64,000 bases of DNA from Ruegeria sp. YS9 (GTDB lineage Bacteria > Pseudomonadota > Alphaproteobacteria > Rhodobacterales > Rhodobacteraceae): assembly GCF_024628725.1 (NCBI RefSeq), contig NZ_CP102409.1, positions 2,761,001 to 2,825,000 of the forward strand, given 5' to 3'. Shown piece after piece: positions 8,985-17,556 of this stretch. Each line of letters opens with the position of its first letter. The stretch's first letter is position 1. The notes below the pieces were generated by a model, which was given only the letters and a program-made list of their open reading frames with translations, was not told the origin of the DNA and did no database searches. A program made the translations under genes and the position numbers.

Positions 8985-11318
8985 ATGACAGTCAAAGAGA
9001 TTTTCGAGACCATGGAATACGGACCCGCCCCGGAAAGTGCCGCCGAAGCCCTGGCATGGCTGGTCGATCAGGGCGACAAGTTCGGCCATTTCATCGACGG
9101 CGCCTTCACCAAACCCGGCAAGGGTTTTGAAAGCCGCAACCCGGCCACGGGCGAGGTTCTGGCCAAGCTGACCCAGGCCACCCAGGCCGATGTGGACGCC
9201 GCCGTGGCCGCCGCCCGCAAGTCGCAACCCAAATGGGAAAAGCTGGGCGGCCCGGCCCGCGCCCGCTACCTCTATGCCATCGCGCGGCTGATCCAGAAGC
9301 ATGCCCGCCTGTTCGCGGTGCTCGAGACGCTGGACAACGGCAAGCCGATCCGGGAATCGCGCGACATCGACATTCCGCTGGTGCAGCGGCATTTCTACTA
9401 TCACGCGGGCATGGCCCAGCTGATGGAAACCGAGCTGCCCGACGCTGAGGCGCTGGGGGTTTGCGGCCAGATCATCCCGTGGAACTTCCCGCTGCTGATG
9501 CTGGCGTGGAAGGTGGCCCCGGCGCTGGCCATGGGCAACACGGTGGTTCTGAAACCGGCCGAATACACCTCGCTGACGGCGCTGCTGTTTGCCGATATCT
9601 GCATGCAGGCCGGGCTGCCCAAGGGCGTGGTCAACATCGTCACCGGCGACGGCGCGGTGGGCGAGATGATCGTGAACGCCGACGTGGACAAGATCGCATT
9701 CACCGGTTCGACCGAAGTGGGCCGCCGCATCCGCGAGGCCACCGCCGGGTCTGGCAAGGCCCTGACGCTCGAGCTGGGCGGCAAGTCGCCCTATATCGTC
9801 TTTGACGACGCCGATATTGATTCAGCCATCGAAGGTCTGGTCGATGCGATCTGGTTCAACCAGGGCCAGGTCTGCTGCGCGGGCTCGCGCCTGCTGGTGC
9901 AGGAGGGCATTGCCGAGCGGTTCTATGCCAAGCTGCGCGCCCGCATGGACAAGCTGCGTGTCGGCAACCCGCTTGACAAATGCATCGACGTGGGCGCCGT
10001 GGTGGACCCGGTTCAGTTGCAGACGATCACCTCCATGGTCGACAGCAATACGGTGGGCCGTGTGCATCAGGCTGCCTGCGAATTGCCCGCAAACGGCTGC
10101 TACTACCCCCCGACGCTGATCACCGGGCTCGAAACCTCGGACCCGTTGATGCAAGAGGAGATATTCGGCCCGGTTCTGGTTTCGTCGACCTTCCGCACCC
10201 CGGCCGAGGCGGTCGAACTGGCCAACAATACCCGCTATGGGCTGGCGGCCACGGTCTGGACCGAAAACGTGAACCTTGCGCTGGACATCGCACCCAAGCT
10301 GGTTGCGGGCGTGGTCTGGGTCAATGCCACCAACCTGTTCGACGCGGCGGCGGGCTTTGGCGGCGTGCGCGAAAGCGGCTTTGGCCGCGAAGGCGGCTGG
10401 GAAGGGCTGAGCGCCTATACCAAGCCCAAGGGCAAGGCTAAGCCGCTGGCGAAAATCGACCCCGTCGTGCGCGAAGGCGCTCCGGTCGATCCGATCGACC
10501 GAACTGCCAAAATGTATGTCGGCGGCAAGCAGGCACGGCCCGATGGCGGCTATTCCCGCGCGGTCTGGGGCAAGGCGGGGCTGCTGGGCCATGTGGGTCT
10601 GGCCAACCGCAAGGATGTACGCAACGCGGTCGAGGCTGCGGCGGGGGCCAAGGGCTGGTCCAAGGCCACCGGCCATTTGCGGGCGCAGATCCTGTACTAT
10701 ATCGGCGAGAACCTCTCGGCCCGCGCCGACGAGTTCGCGCATCGCATCGACGCGATGACCGGCCGCAAGGACGGCGCGAAAGAGGTCGACGCCGCGATCC
10801 AGCGCCTGTTCACCGCCGCCGCCTGGGCCGACAAGTATGACGGCCAGGTGCATGGCGTTCCCATCCGGGGCGTGGCGATTGCGATGAAGGAACCGTTGGG
10901 CGTGATCGGCGCGCTCTGTGCGGACGAGGCACCTCTGCTGGGTCTGGTCTCGGCCATGGCCCCGGCGATCGCGATGGGCAACCGGGTGGTTCTGGTGGCC
11001 TCTGAACCCTATCCGCTGGCGGCCACCGATTTCTACCAGGTGCTGGACACCTCGGACGTACCCGCAGGCGTGGTCAACATCCTGACCGGCAGCCACGCTG
11101 AACTGGCGAAACCACTTGCCTCGCATCTGAACGTGGATGCGGTCTGGTCGTTCTCATCGACGGACCTGTCGAAGGAGGTCGAGGTCGTTTCTGCCGGGAA
11201 CCTGAAACGGACCTGGGTGAATAACGCCACGGCACTCGATTGGGGCATGGACCATTCCCGCCGCTTCCTTCAGGCTTCGACCGAAGTGAAAAACATCTGG
11301 GTGCCCTACGGCGAGTAG
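8985..11318 (+). CDS. Tandem-domain aldehyde dehydrogenase, ALDH16 type
   Basis: The 777-residue protein has two ALDH folds. The first (about residues 25-480) is complete: the PWNFPLLM segment, Glu263 in LELGGKSP and catalytic Cys297 in NQGQVCCAG. The second (about 500-777) keeps the Rossmann-like part (GKAGLLGHVGLANRKDV, MKEPLGVIGALC) but I see no catalytic cysteine motif. This is the architecture of ALDH16, described structurally from a Rhodobacteraceae enzyme and known from ALDH16A1 of animals, whose second domain is thought to be non-catalytic. Its place after deoC suggests acetaldehyde oxidation to acetate; that substrate is inferred. Confidence 0.88.
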   Translation: MTVKEIFETMEYGPAPESAAEALAWLVDQGDKFGHFIDGAFTKPGKGFESRNPATGEVLAKLTQATQADVDAAVAAARKSQPKWEKLGGPARARYLYAIARLIQKHARLFAVLETLDNGKPIRESRDIDIPLVQRHFYYHAGMAQLMETELPDAEALGVCGQIIPWNFPLLMLAWKVAPALAMGNTVVLKPAEYTSLTALLFADICMQAGLPKGVVNIVTGDGAVGEMIVNADVDKIAFTGSTEVGRRIREATAGSGKALTLELGGKSPYIVFDDADIDSAIEGLVDAIWFNQGQVCCAGSRLLVQEGIAERFYAKLRARMDKLRVGNPLDKCIDVGAVVDPVQLQTITSMVDSNTVGRVHQAACELPANGCYYPPTLITGLETSDPLMQEEIFGPVLVSSTFRTPAEAVELANNTRYGLAATVWTENVNLALDIAPKLVAGVVWVNATNLFDAAAGFGGVRESGFGREGGWEGLSAYTKPKGKAKPLAKIDPVVREGAPVDPIDRTAKMYVGGKQARPDGGYSRAVWGKAGLLGHVGLANRKDVRNAVEAAAGAKGWSKATGHLRAQILYYIGENLSARADEFAHRIDAMTGRKDGAKEVDAAIQRLFTAAAWADKYDGQVHGVPIRGVAIAMKEPLGVIGALCADEAPLLGLVSAMAPAIAMGNRVVLVASEPYPLAATDFYQVLDTSDVPAGVVNILTGSHAELAKPLASHLNVDAVWSFSSTDLSKEVEVVSAGNLKRTWVNNATALDWGMDHSRRFLQASTEVKNIWVPYGE

Positions 11319-11341
11319 GGCTCCCGCCAAGGGAGGCCTAC

Positions 11342-12151
11342 ATGGATTTTTCGGGAAAAACCGTCATCGTCATCGGTGGCACCAGTGGCATCAATCGCGG
11401 CATCGCCGAGGCCTTCGCGGCCTCGGGTGCGAAACTGGCCGTGGCCAGCCGCTCGCAGGAGAAGGTGGATGACACCGTCGCTGCGCTGAAGGCGGCAGGC
11501 GCGGCCGAGGCCATCGGCGCGGCCTTTGACGTGCGCGATGCCGAAGCGGTCGCGGCGGGGCTGAAACAGTTCCACGCGGCGCTCGGCGATTTCGACGTGC
11601 TGGTTTCGGGGGCGGCGGGCAACTTCCCGGCGCTGATGGCGGAGATGTCGGCCAACGCCTTCCGCACCGTGGTTGAGATCGACCTGATGGGCACCGTGCA
11701 TGTTCTGAAAGGCGCCTATCCCTATCTGAAACGGCCCGGCGGCAACATCATCAACATCTCAGCCCCGCAATCCTATCTGCCCTACGAGGGCCAGGCCCAT
11801 GTCTGTGCCGCCAAGGCGGGGGTCGATCAGATCACCCGTACCCTGTCGATGGAGTGGGGCGTGGAAGGCATCCGGGTGAACTCGGTGGTGCCGGGCTTCA
11901 TCGAGGGCACCGAAGGCGCGAAACGGCTGGCCCCCACCCCAGACGCGGGCGAGCAGCTGCGCCGGGACGTGCCGCTGGGCCGCTGGGGCACCCCGCAAGA
12001 CGTGGCCAATGCCTGCCTGTTTCTGGCCTCGGACATGGCCAGCTATATCAGCGGTACGGTTCTGGCAGTGGACGGGGCGTTGTATCAGCGCGGCTCGGGC
12101 CAGTTCGGCCAGATGATGGGAGACATGCTGCGCAGCATGAAAAAGGGGTAA
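11342..12151 (+). CDS. SDR family oxidoreductase, 2,4-dienoyl-CoA reductase-like
   Basis: The 269-residue protein has the nucleotide-binding GGTSGINRGIA motif and an NIS segment. It lacks the classical Tyr-x3-Lys pair: the region reads QAHVCAAKAGVD, keeping the lysine. The QxHxxxAKAxVD pattern, with the later RVNSxVPGxIxGTEGxxRL block, is that of mitochondrial and peroxisomal 2,4-dienoyl-CoA reductases (DECR). The ATG at 11342 has GGGAGG a few bases upstream. It closes the deoC-ALDH16 cluster after 23 bases. Actual substrate unknown; an auxiliary acyl-CoA reductase is the best guess. Confidence 0.8.
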   Translation: MDFSGKTVIVIGGTSGINRGIAEAFAASGAKLAVASRSQEKVDDTVAALKAAGAAEAIGAAFDVRDAEAVAAGLKQFHAALGDFDVLVSGAAGNFPALMAEMSANAFRTVVEIDLMGTVHVLKGAYPYLKRPGGNIINISAPQSYLPYEGQAHVCAAKAGVDQITRTLSMEWGVEGIRVNSVVPGFIEGTEGAKRLAPTPDAGEQLRRDVPLGRWGTPQDVANACLFLASDMASYISGTVLAVDGALYQRGSGQFGQMMGDMLRSMKKG

Positions 12152-12170
12152 GCCGCAGCTTACCCCAAAA
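12140..12170 (-). terminator. Rho-independent terminator for the M16 peptidase operon
   Basis: A perfect nine-base stem (12145-12153 with 12158-12166) closes a CGCA loop. On the minus strand it is followed by five T residues (A-run 12140-12144 on the plus strand). It lies just past the stop of the minus-strand M16 gene and overlaps the last codons and stop of the SDR gene. Confidence 0.8.
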
Positions 12171-12173
12171 GGT

Positions 12174-13484
12174 TCAGTTCGTTGTTTCCAGGCCCACCGG
12201 CTTGCCAACGACGACAAAGTGCAGACCGTCCGGGTCAAGCAGTTCGGCAGCAACGCGGTTCACATCTTCCAATGTCACCGCGTTCACCTTGTCATTGCGG
12301 GTGGCGATATAGTCAATCGGCAGGCCTTCCATCTGCATTCCGACCATGATCGAGGCAATCTGACCATTGCCATCGAACCGCAGCGGATAGGCGCCGGTCA
12401 GATAGGTCTTGGCGTCGTCAAGTTCCTCTTGCTTCACACCCTCGGTGGCCGCGCGCGCCCATTCATCGCGAATTACGTCGATGGCTTCGGCGATACGGTC
12501 ATTGGCCGAGGACACGGACCCAAGATAGACCGAAGCCAGATCCTTGGGCACCAAATAGGTCCCGACCCCATAGGTCAGGCCGCGCTTTTCGCGCACCTCC
12601 TGCATCAGCCGGCTTTCAAATCCGCCGCCGCCAAGAATGTGGTTCAGAACGAAGGCCGCAAAGAAATCCGGGTCATCCCGATCAATCCCGGCCTGACCGA
12701 ACAAGGCCACGGACTGAGGTGTGTCGAATTCGACAACGCTGACGCCGCCGGGAATGTTCACCTCTGCCTTGCCCGGGATGGGCTTGCCGGTGTCCGGCAA
12801 GTCGCCAAGCAGGGTATCAAGCAGGGTACCCAGTTCCTCTGCCGTGATATCGCCGACGGCCCCCACGTACAGACGATCCTTGGCGAACACGCCATTGTAA
12901 GCCGCGACCACGTCATCGCGGGTCAGGGCCGAGACACTTTCGATGGTGCCTTTCCCTTCGGATCCATAGGGGTGATCGCCGTAGGCCATTTGCGCAAAGG
13001 TGAGGCCTGCGATTTCGTTCGGGTCAGTCTGATCCGAGCGCAGGCCCGACAGAACCTGCGCGCGCACCCGGTCAACCGCATCCTGATCAAAACGCGGTTC
13101 GTGGATCGTCGTGCGCAGCAAATCGACCACTTCATCCCGGTTTTCGGACAGAAAACGCGCGGAAATCGAAACTGAATCGTCGCCAGCATTGTATCGGAAC
13201 GAAGCCGCCAGAGCTTCCAGCTCGCGGGCATAGGTCCGCGCATCCAGGTCGCCCGCGCCTTCTTCGATCAGCCCGCTCATCAAGTTGACCGCGCCGCGTT
13301 TGTCGGGGTCGTCCAGTGACGTACCACCACGAAACCGCAACTCCAGCGCGGTGAATGGGATGGAATGGTCCTCGACCAACCAGGCTTTGATGCCGCCGGG
13401 CGAGGTCACTTCTTCGATCTGGATCTCGGCCAAAGCCGGCAGGGCGACCAGGCAGGCAATCAGCGTTGCAACAAACCGTTTCAT
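12174..13484 (-). CDS. M16 family peptidase-like protein, zinc site absent
   Basis: The 436-residue protein has a signal peptide (ending LPALAE) and two M16 (insulinase-like) domains. Where the catalytic HxxEH should be, it reads GAVNLMSGLIEEGAG, so zinc is probably not bound. The C-terminal half keeps the R-x-x-Y-like KRGLTYGVGTYL segment of non-catalytic M16 partners. It overlaps the preceding active M16 gene by four bases (ATGA). The pair probably forms a heterodimer in which this subunit shapes the substrate chamber. Confidence 0.9.
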   Translation of the reverse strand: MKRFVATLIACLVALPALAEIQIEEVTSPGGIKAWLVEDHSIPFTALELRFRGGTSLDDPDKRGAVNLMSGLIEEGAGDLDARTYARELEALAASFRYNAGDDSVSISARFLSENRDEVVDLLRTTIHEPRFDQDAVDRVRAQVLSGLRSDQTDPNEIAGLTFAQMAYGDHPYGSEGKGTIESVSALTRDDVVAAYNGVFAKDRLYVGAVGDITAEELGTLLDTLLGDLPDTGKPIPGKAEVNIPGGVSVVEFDTPQSVALFGQAGIDRDDPDFFAAFVLNHILGGGGFESRLMQEVREKRGLTYGVGTYLVPKDLASVYLGSVSSANDRIAEAIDVIRDEWARAATEGVKQEELDDAKTYLTGAYPLRFDGNGQIASIMVGMQMEGLPIDYIATRNDKVNAVTLEDVNRVAAELLDPDGLHFVVVGKPVGLETTN

Positions 13485-14821
13485 TGCGTCACCTCGTCAT
13501 CGCGCATCAGCCAGCCGGTGACCGACGCCTCGGGTTGCAGAACTTCGCGGGCCGCGGCGATGATCTCATCCCCGGTCACGGCCTGAAGGATCTCGGGCCA
13601 GGCCTGAACATCTTCGACCGTCAGGCCGCTGGTCAGGGCCCGGCCATAGCGGTTGCCGATGCCGTCCACATTGTCGCGCGCATAGGTCTGGGCGGCGCGT
13701 AGCTGCATCTTGATGCGCTCAAGGTCGTCTTCGTTCACACCTTCGGCGATGAAGTCGGCCACGGCCTGGTCCATGGCGTCTTCGGCTTCTTGCAGGGAAA
13801 CACCCTCGGCCGGAACGACGATCAGATCGAAGGTCGTGTCATCCAGCGAAACACCACGATAGAACGCCCCGGCATAGACGACCTTCTGCTGATCAAACTG
13901 CAACTTTTCGTTCAGATAAGAGGTGGTGCTTCCACCCAGCAATTCGGCCAGCAGAAACAGAGCCGCCGCTTTTTCCTGTTCGCCCGGATCGCGTTCCGGG
14001 GCCAGATAGCTGCGCTGAACGTAAGGCTGGGCGACGCGCGGGTCCTTGAAGGTCAGGCGACGCTCGGCTGTTTGCGGCGGCTCTTGTGACCGCACCCGCT
14101 CGGGCAGGTCCGGATTGGCGGGAATCACACCGTAATACTGATCGGCAAGCGCGCGGACTTCGTCGGGATCAACGTCACCCGTGACCACCAGAATGGCGTT
14201 GTTGGGTGAATAATGGGTCTGGTAGAACGACAGCGCGTCCTCCATGTCCAGATCTTCCATCTCGTGCATCCAACCGATGATCGGAACGCCGTAGCGGTGG
14301 TTCAGATACTGAGCCGCACTCATCTGTTCGCCGAACAGGGCGCGCGGGTTGTTTTCGGTACGTTGGTTGCGTTCCTCAAGAATCACGTCCCGTTCGGTCA
14401 GAATATCCTCTTCGCTCAGCCGAAGGTTTCGCATCCGGTCGGATTCCATCCGCATCATCAACTCTAGCCTGTCGGCCGCGACACGCTGAAAATATGCGGT
14501 GTAGTCATACGAGGTAAAGGCGTTGTCGTTGCCGCCATTGGCTGCGACGGTGGCCGAAAACTCACCCGGGGCCAGCGTGTCGGTGCCTTTGAACAGAAGG
14601 TGTTCCAGAAAATGCGCCACACCCGAGGATCCGATCGGCTCATCTGCGGATCCGGCACGGTACCAGACCATGTGTTGTACAACCGGTGCGCGGTGGTCTT
14701 CGACCACGACGACATCCATTCCGTTGTCCAATGTGAATGTGGTGACCGCTTCTTTCCCGTCCTCGGCAAAAACCGGGGTGGCAGCGATCAGGGCAGCCGA
14801 CAAGGCCAGGGCCCGAACCAT
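13481..14821 (-). CDS. M16 family zinc metallopeptidase (catalytic subunit)
   Basis: The 446-residue secreted peptidase has a signal peptide (ending TPVFAE) and the inverted zinc motif HFLEH at residues 70-74, in SSGVAHFLEHLLFKGT. The C-terminal domain contains an FDQQKVVYAG segment in the region used for substrate contact. It likely degrades peptides in the periplasm together with the following inactive partner. GGAGG lies eight bases before its ATG. It is the sixth gene of the rsmB-to-M16 run. Confidence 0.93.
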   Translation of the reverse strand: MVRALALSAALIAATPVFAEDGKEAVTTFTLDNGMDVVVVEDHRAPVVQHMVWYRAGSADEPIGSSGVAHFLEHLLFKGTDTLAPGEFSATVAANGGNDNAFTSYDYTAYFQRVAADRLELMMRMESDRMRNLRLSEEDILTERDVILEERNQRTENNPRALFGEQMSAAQYLNHRYGVPIIGWMHEMEDLDMEDALSFYQTHYSPNNAILVVTGDVDPDEVRALADQYYGVIPANPDLPERVRSQEPPQTAERRLTFKDPRVAQPYVQRSYLAPERDPGEQEKAAALFLLAELLGGSTTSYLNEKLQFDQQKVVYAGAFYRGVSLDDTTFDLIVVPAEGVSLQEAEDAMDQAVADFIAEGVNEDDLERIKMQLRAAQTYARDNVDGIGNRYGRALTSGLTVEDVQAWPEILQAVTGDEIIAAAREVLQPEASVTGWLMRDDEVTQ

Positions 14822-14902
14822 GGGGCATCCTCCGTTTCGTTTCTGGTATTCAAACTACGGTGACGCGGCCCGGGTTCAAGCCCGATGACGGAAAGTTAAG
14901 AA

Positions 14903-15418
14903 TTATTCACCCGGCGGCGAAGAAGGGGTTTCGATCCCGGCCCGACGGGCAGCTTCTGTTTCCGCGAACGGATCGATCGATTGTTTTTCGTAAACCTGAC
15001 CATAGCGGTCGACCGGGAACAGGCGCAGACCTGTCCAACGCCCCCGCCGTTTGCGGAACGCGGCGTCATCAGCCTCGACCACCTGCCGCGCATCGGGGGA
15101 AACACCATAGCGGCTGGAGGCCGTGACAAGCGCTGCATCCGAGGATGGCACAGCCGTATTCGGGTTCAGCGCAGAAGCATTTCCGCCCAGCGCAGCCACC
15201 GCATCGGCATTTGGGTTCGGATCCGTCAGATTCGCGCCACCCGGCGTGGGTGCCGGCAAGAACGCATAGTCCTGAGGTTGGGTAAGCGGCTTGACCGGCA
15301 GCACGGAAAACTCATCCGGCCCCGGACCCGGAGGCTCCAGATCCCGAAGACCCGGATTCGAACACGCCGCAACCGCAGCGGCAACAGTCAAAACAAATAG
15401 GGCGCGCGGCATCCGCAT
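14903..15418 (-). CDS. DUF3035 lipoprotein
   Basis: The 171-residue protein starts with a lipoprotein signal (VAAAVAACSNPGL, lipid cysteine about residue 19). A proline-rich linker and the DUF3035 pattern follow (FSVLPVKPLTQPQDYAFLPAPTPGG, then GVSPDARQVVEADDAAFRKRRGR). The family is typical of Rhodobacterales and has no established function. The next upstream gene is lspA, whose product would process it. GGAG six bases upstream supports the ATG at 15418. Confidence 0.82.
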   Translation of the reverse strand: MRMPRALFVLTVAAAVAACSNPGLRDLEPPGPGPDEFSVLPVKPLTQPQDYAFLPAPTPGGANLTDPNPNADAVAALGGNASALNPNTAVPSSDAALVTASSRYGVSPDARQVVEADDAAFRKRRGRWTGLRLFPVDRYGQVYEKQSIDPFAETEAARRAGIETPSSPPGE

Positions 15419-15468
15419 TGGTGTCTCCAGCCTGTTTCAGGCGCTTTTATCGCATATCATTCCGCGCG

Positions 15469-15945
15469 TCACGAGGCCTTTTTGCCGTCAAACAGCACCA
15501 GCCCGATGGCTCCTGCAAATATGAAGACATCTGCGAGGTTGAAAACAAACGGATTGTTGATGCCGCAACAGGACATGTTCAGGAAATCCAGAACAAAGCC
15601 GTAAAGAACCCGATCCACCACATTCGCCAGCGCACCGCCAATCAGCAGGCCGCCACAAAACAGCATCAGCCTTGAATGGGCTGCACGGCTGAGCCAGACA
15701 AGCACGCCAACACAGATCGCCACGGAAACGCCGATCAGAATCCAGCGCGCGGCCTCCGAGTTTCCTTGGAAAAGGCCGAAATTGATGCCCCGGTTCTCGC
15801 CGTATTTGAACACCAGCAGCGGCGGCACAACATCGATGCCGCCGGGCTGATCGGCCACGCGCATGACGTGAACGACCAGGTATTTGCTGATCTGGTCGAT
15901 CGCAAAGGCGGCCAGCGCCGCCCAGAGAAGCAGGCGTGACCGCAT
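15469..15945 (-). CDS. lspA: Lipoprotein signal peptidase (signal peptidase II)
   Basis: The 158-residue inner-membrane aspartyl protease has four hydrophobic segments and the two catalytic aspartates in [15 protein letters not shown] and FNLADVFI. It removes signal peptides from diacylglyceryl-modified prolipoproteins. Its ATG shares one base with the purH stop (TGATG), so translation is likely coupled. A DUF3035 lipoprotein follows 50 bases downstream. Confidence 0.95.
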   Translation of the reverse strand: MRSRLLLWAALAAFAIDQISKYLVVHVMRVADQPGGIDVVPPLLVFKYGENRGINFGLFQGNSEAARWILIGVSVAICVGVLVWLSRAAHSRLMLFCGGLLIGGALANVVDRVLYGFVLDFLNMSCCGINNPFVFNLADVFIFAGAIGLVLFDGKKAS

Positions 15946-17534
15946 CAGTGGCGGAAATGGCGCATGCCGGTAAAGACCATGGCAAGGCCCGCCTCATCCG
16001 CCGCGGCGATGACTTCATCGTCACGCATGGACCCACCCGGTTGGATCACGCAGGTTGCGCCCGCCTCAGCCGCTTCCATCAGGCCGTCAGGGAAGGGGAA
16101 AAACGCGTCCGACGCAACGGCCGAGCCGATGGTCAGCGGTTGGGCCAAGCCCAGCACGTCAGCCATACGTTCGGCTTTCTTGGCGGCAATCAGGGCCGAG
16201 TCCACACGGCTCATCTGGCCCGCGCCGACGCCCACGGTGGCGCCGTCTTTGACATAGACGATGGCGTTGGACTTGACGTGCTTTGCCACTTTCCAGGCAA
16301 ACAAAAGGTCACGCATCTGTTCGTCGGTCGGGGCCTTCTTGGTCACAACTTTCAGATCATCCATGCCGACAAAGCCGTTATCCTTGTCCTGCACCAGCAA
16401 CCCGCCGGCCACCTGACGCACGGTTTTCCCACCGGCGGTCACATCCGGCAGCGCTTCGGTCGTCAGCAGGCGCAGGTTTTTCTTGGCGGCAAAGATTGCC
16501 TTGGCCTCATCCGATGCGCCCGGAGCGATCACGACTTCGGTGAAAATCCCGGTGATCTCCTGCGCGGTCTCGGCGTCCAGAGGCTGATTCAACGCCACGA
16601 TCCCGCCAAAGGCCGAGGTGCGGTCGCAGTCGAAGGCAGCCTTGTAGGCCTCAAGCAGGGTTGCACCCCTGGCCACGCCACAGGGGTTGGCATGTTTGAT
16701 GATGGCGCAGGCGGCGCCCTGCTGGGGGTCAAACTCGGCCACCAGCTCAAAGGCCGCATCGGTGTCGTTGATGTTGTTGTAACTCAGTTCCTTGCCCTGA
16801 TGCTGCACGGCGGTCGCAACGCCCGGACGGTTTGTGCCGTCGGTGTAGAACGCCGCCTGCTGATGGCTGTTCTCGCCATAGCGCAGGGTCTGTTTCAATT
16901 CACCGGCAAAGGCGCGACGTTTCGGGGCTTCAAGCTCCAGCGCGTCGGCCATCCAGTTGGACACAGCCGTGTCATAGGCCGCGGTACGCGCATACGCCTT
17001 TTGCGCAAGCCACTGACGGAAACCATAGGAAGTCTTGCCGTAGTTTTCTTCCAGTTGATCCAGCAGCGAGGAATAGTCCTCGACATCCACAACCACATTC
17101 ACGAAGGCATGGTTTTTGGAGGCCGCGCGGATCATTGCCGGACCGCCGATATCAATGTTCTCGATGCATTCGTCATAACCCGCGCCTTTGGCCACGGTTG
17201 CCTCGAACGGATAGAGGTTCACAACCAGCAGATCGATCGCACCGATGCCGTGTTCTTCCATCGCAGCAACATGGGTGTCGTTGTCCCGCAGCGCCAGCAG
17301 GCCACCATGCACCATCGGGTGCAGGGTCTTGACCCGACCATCCATCATCTCGGGGAAACCGGTGATCTCGCTGACATCCTTCACCGCAAGCCCTGCATCA
17401 CGCAACGCCCTGGCCGTGCCGCCGGTCGACAGCAGTTCGATCCCGCGCTCGGCCAGCGCCTTGCCCAGCTCGATCAGCCCGGTTTTGTCGGATACGGAAA
17501 GCAACGCGCGGCGCACGGGGTGAAGATCGGTCAT
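15945..17534 (-). CDS. purH: Bifunctional AICAR transformylase/IMP cyclohydrolase
   Basis: The 529-residue enzyme does the last two steps of IMP synthesis. The N-terminal MGS-like cyclohydrolase domain carries [15 protein letters not shown] and [13 protein letters not shown]. The formyltransferase domain has the AICAR-binding [11 protein letters not shown] and ends at FTGMRHFRH. Length and motifs are standard. It sits between a heparinase-like gene and lspA, a grouping I associate with Rhodobacterales. Confidence 0.97.
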   Translation of the reverse strand: MTDLHPVRRALLSVSDKTGLIELGKALAERGIELLSTGGTARALRDAGLAVKDVSEITGFPEMMDGRVKTLHPMVHGGLLALRDNDTHVAAMEEHGIGAIDLLVVNLYPFEATVAKGAGYDECIENIDIGGPAMIRAASKNHAFVNVVVDVEDYSSLLDQLEENYGKTSYGFRQWLAQKAYARTAAYDTAVSNWMADALELEAPKRRAFAGELKQTLRYGENSHQQAAFYTDGTNRPGVATAVQHQGKELSYNNINDTDAAFELVAEFDPQQGAACAIIKHANPCGVARGATLLEAYKAAFDCDRTSAFGGIVALNQPLDAETAQEITGIFTEVVIAPGASDEAKAIFAAKKNLRLLTTEALPDVTAGGKTVRQVAGGLLVQDKDNGFVGMDDLKVVTKKAPTDEQMRDLLFAWKVAKHVKSNAIVYVKDGATVGVGAGQMSRVDSALIAAKKAERMADVLGLAQPLTIGSAVASDAFFPFPDGLMEAAEAGATCVIQPGGSMRDDEVIAAADEAGLAMVFTGMRHFRH

Positions 17535-17556
17535 GGGTCCAAAGGTCCTTTTGGCG

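Noticed and set aside
9822..11126. A 434-codon minus-strand frame
   Set aside because: Antisense to ALDH16, in which all ALDH motifs are present; composition is Arg/His/Gly-rich as expected of a shadow.
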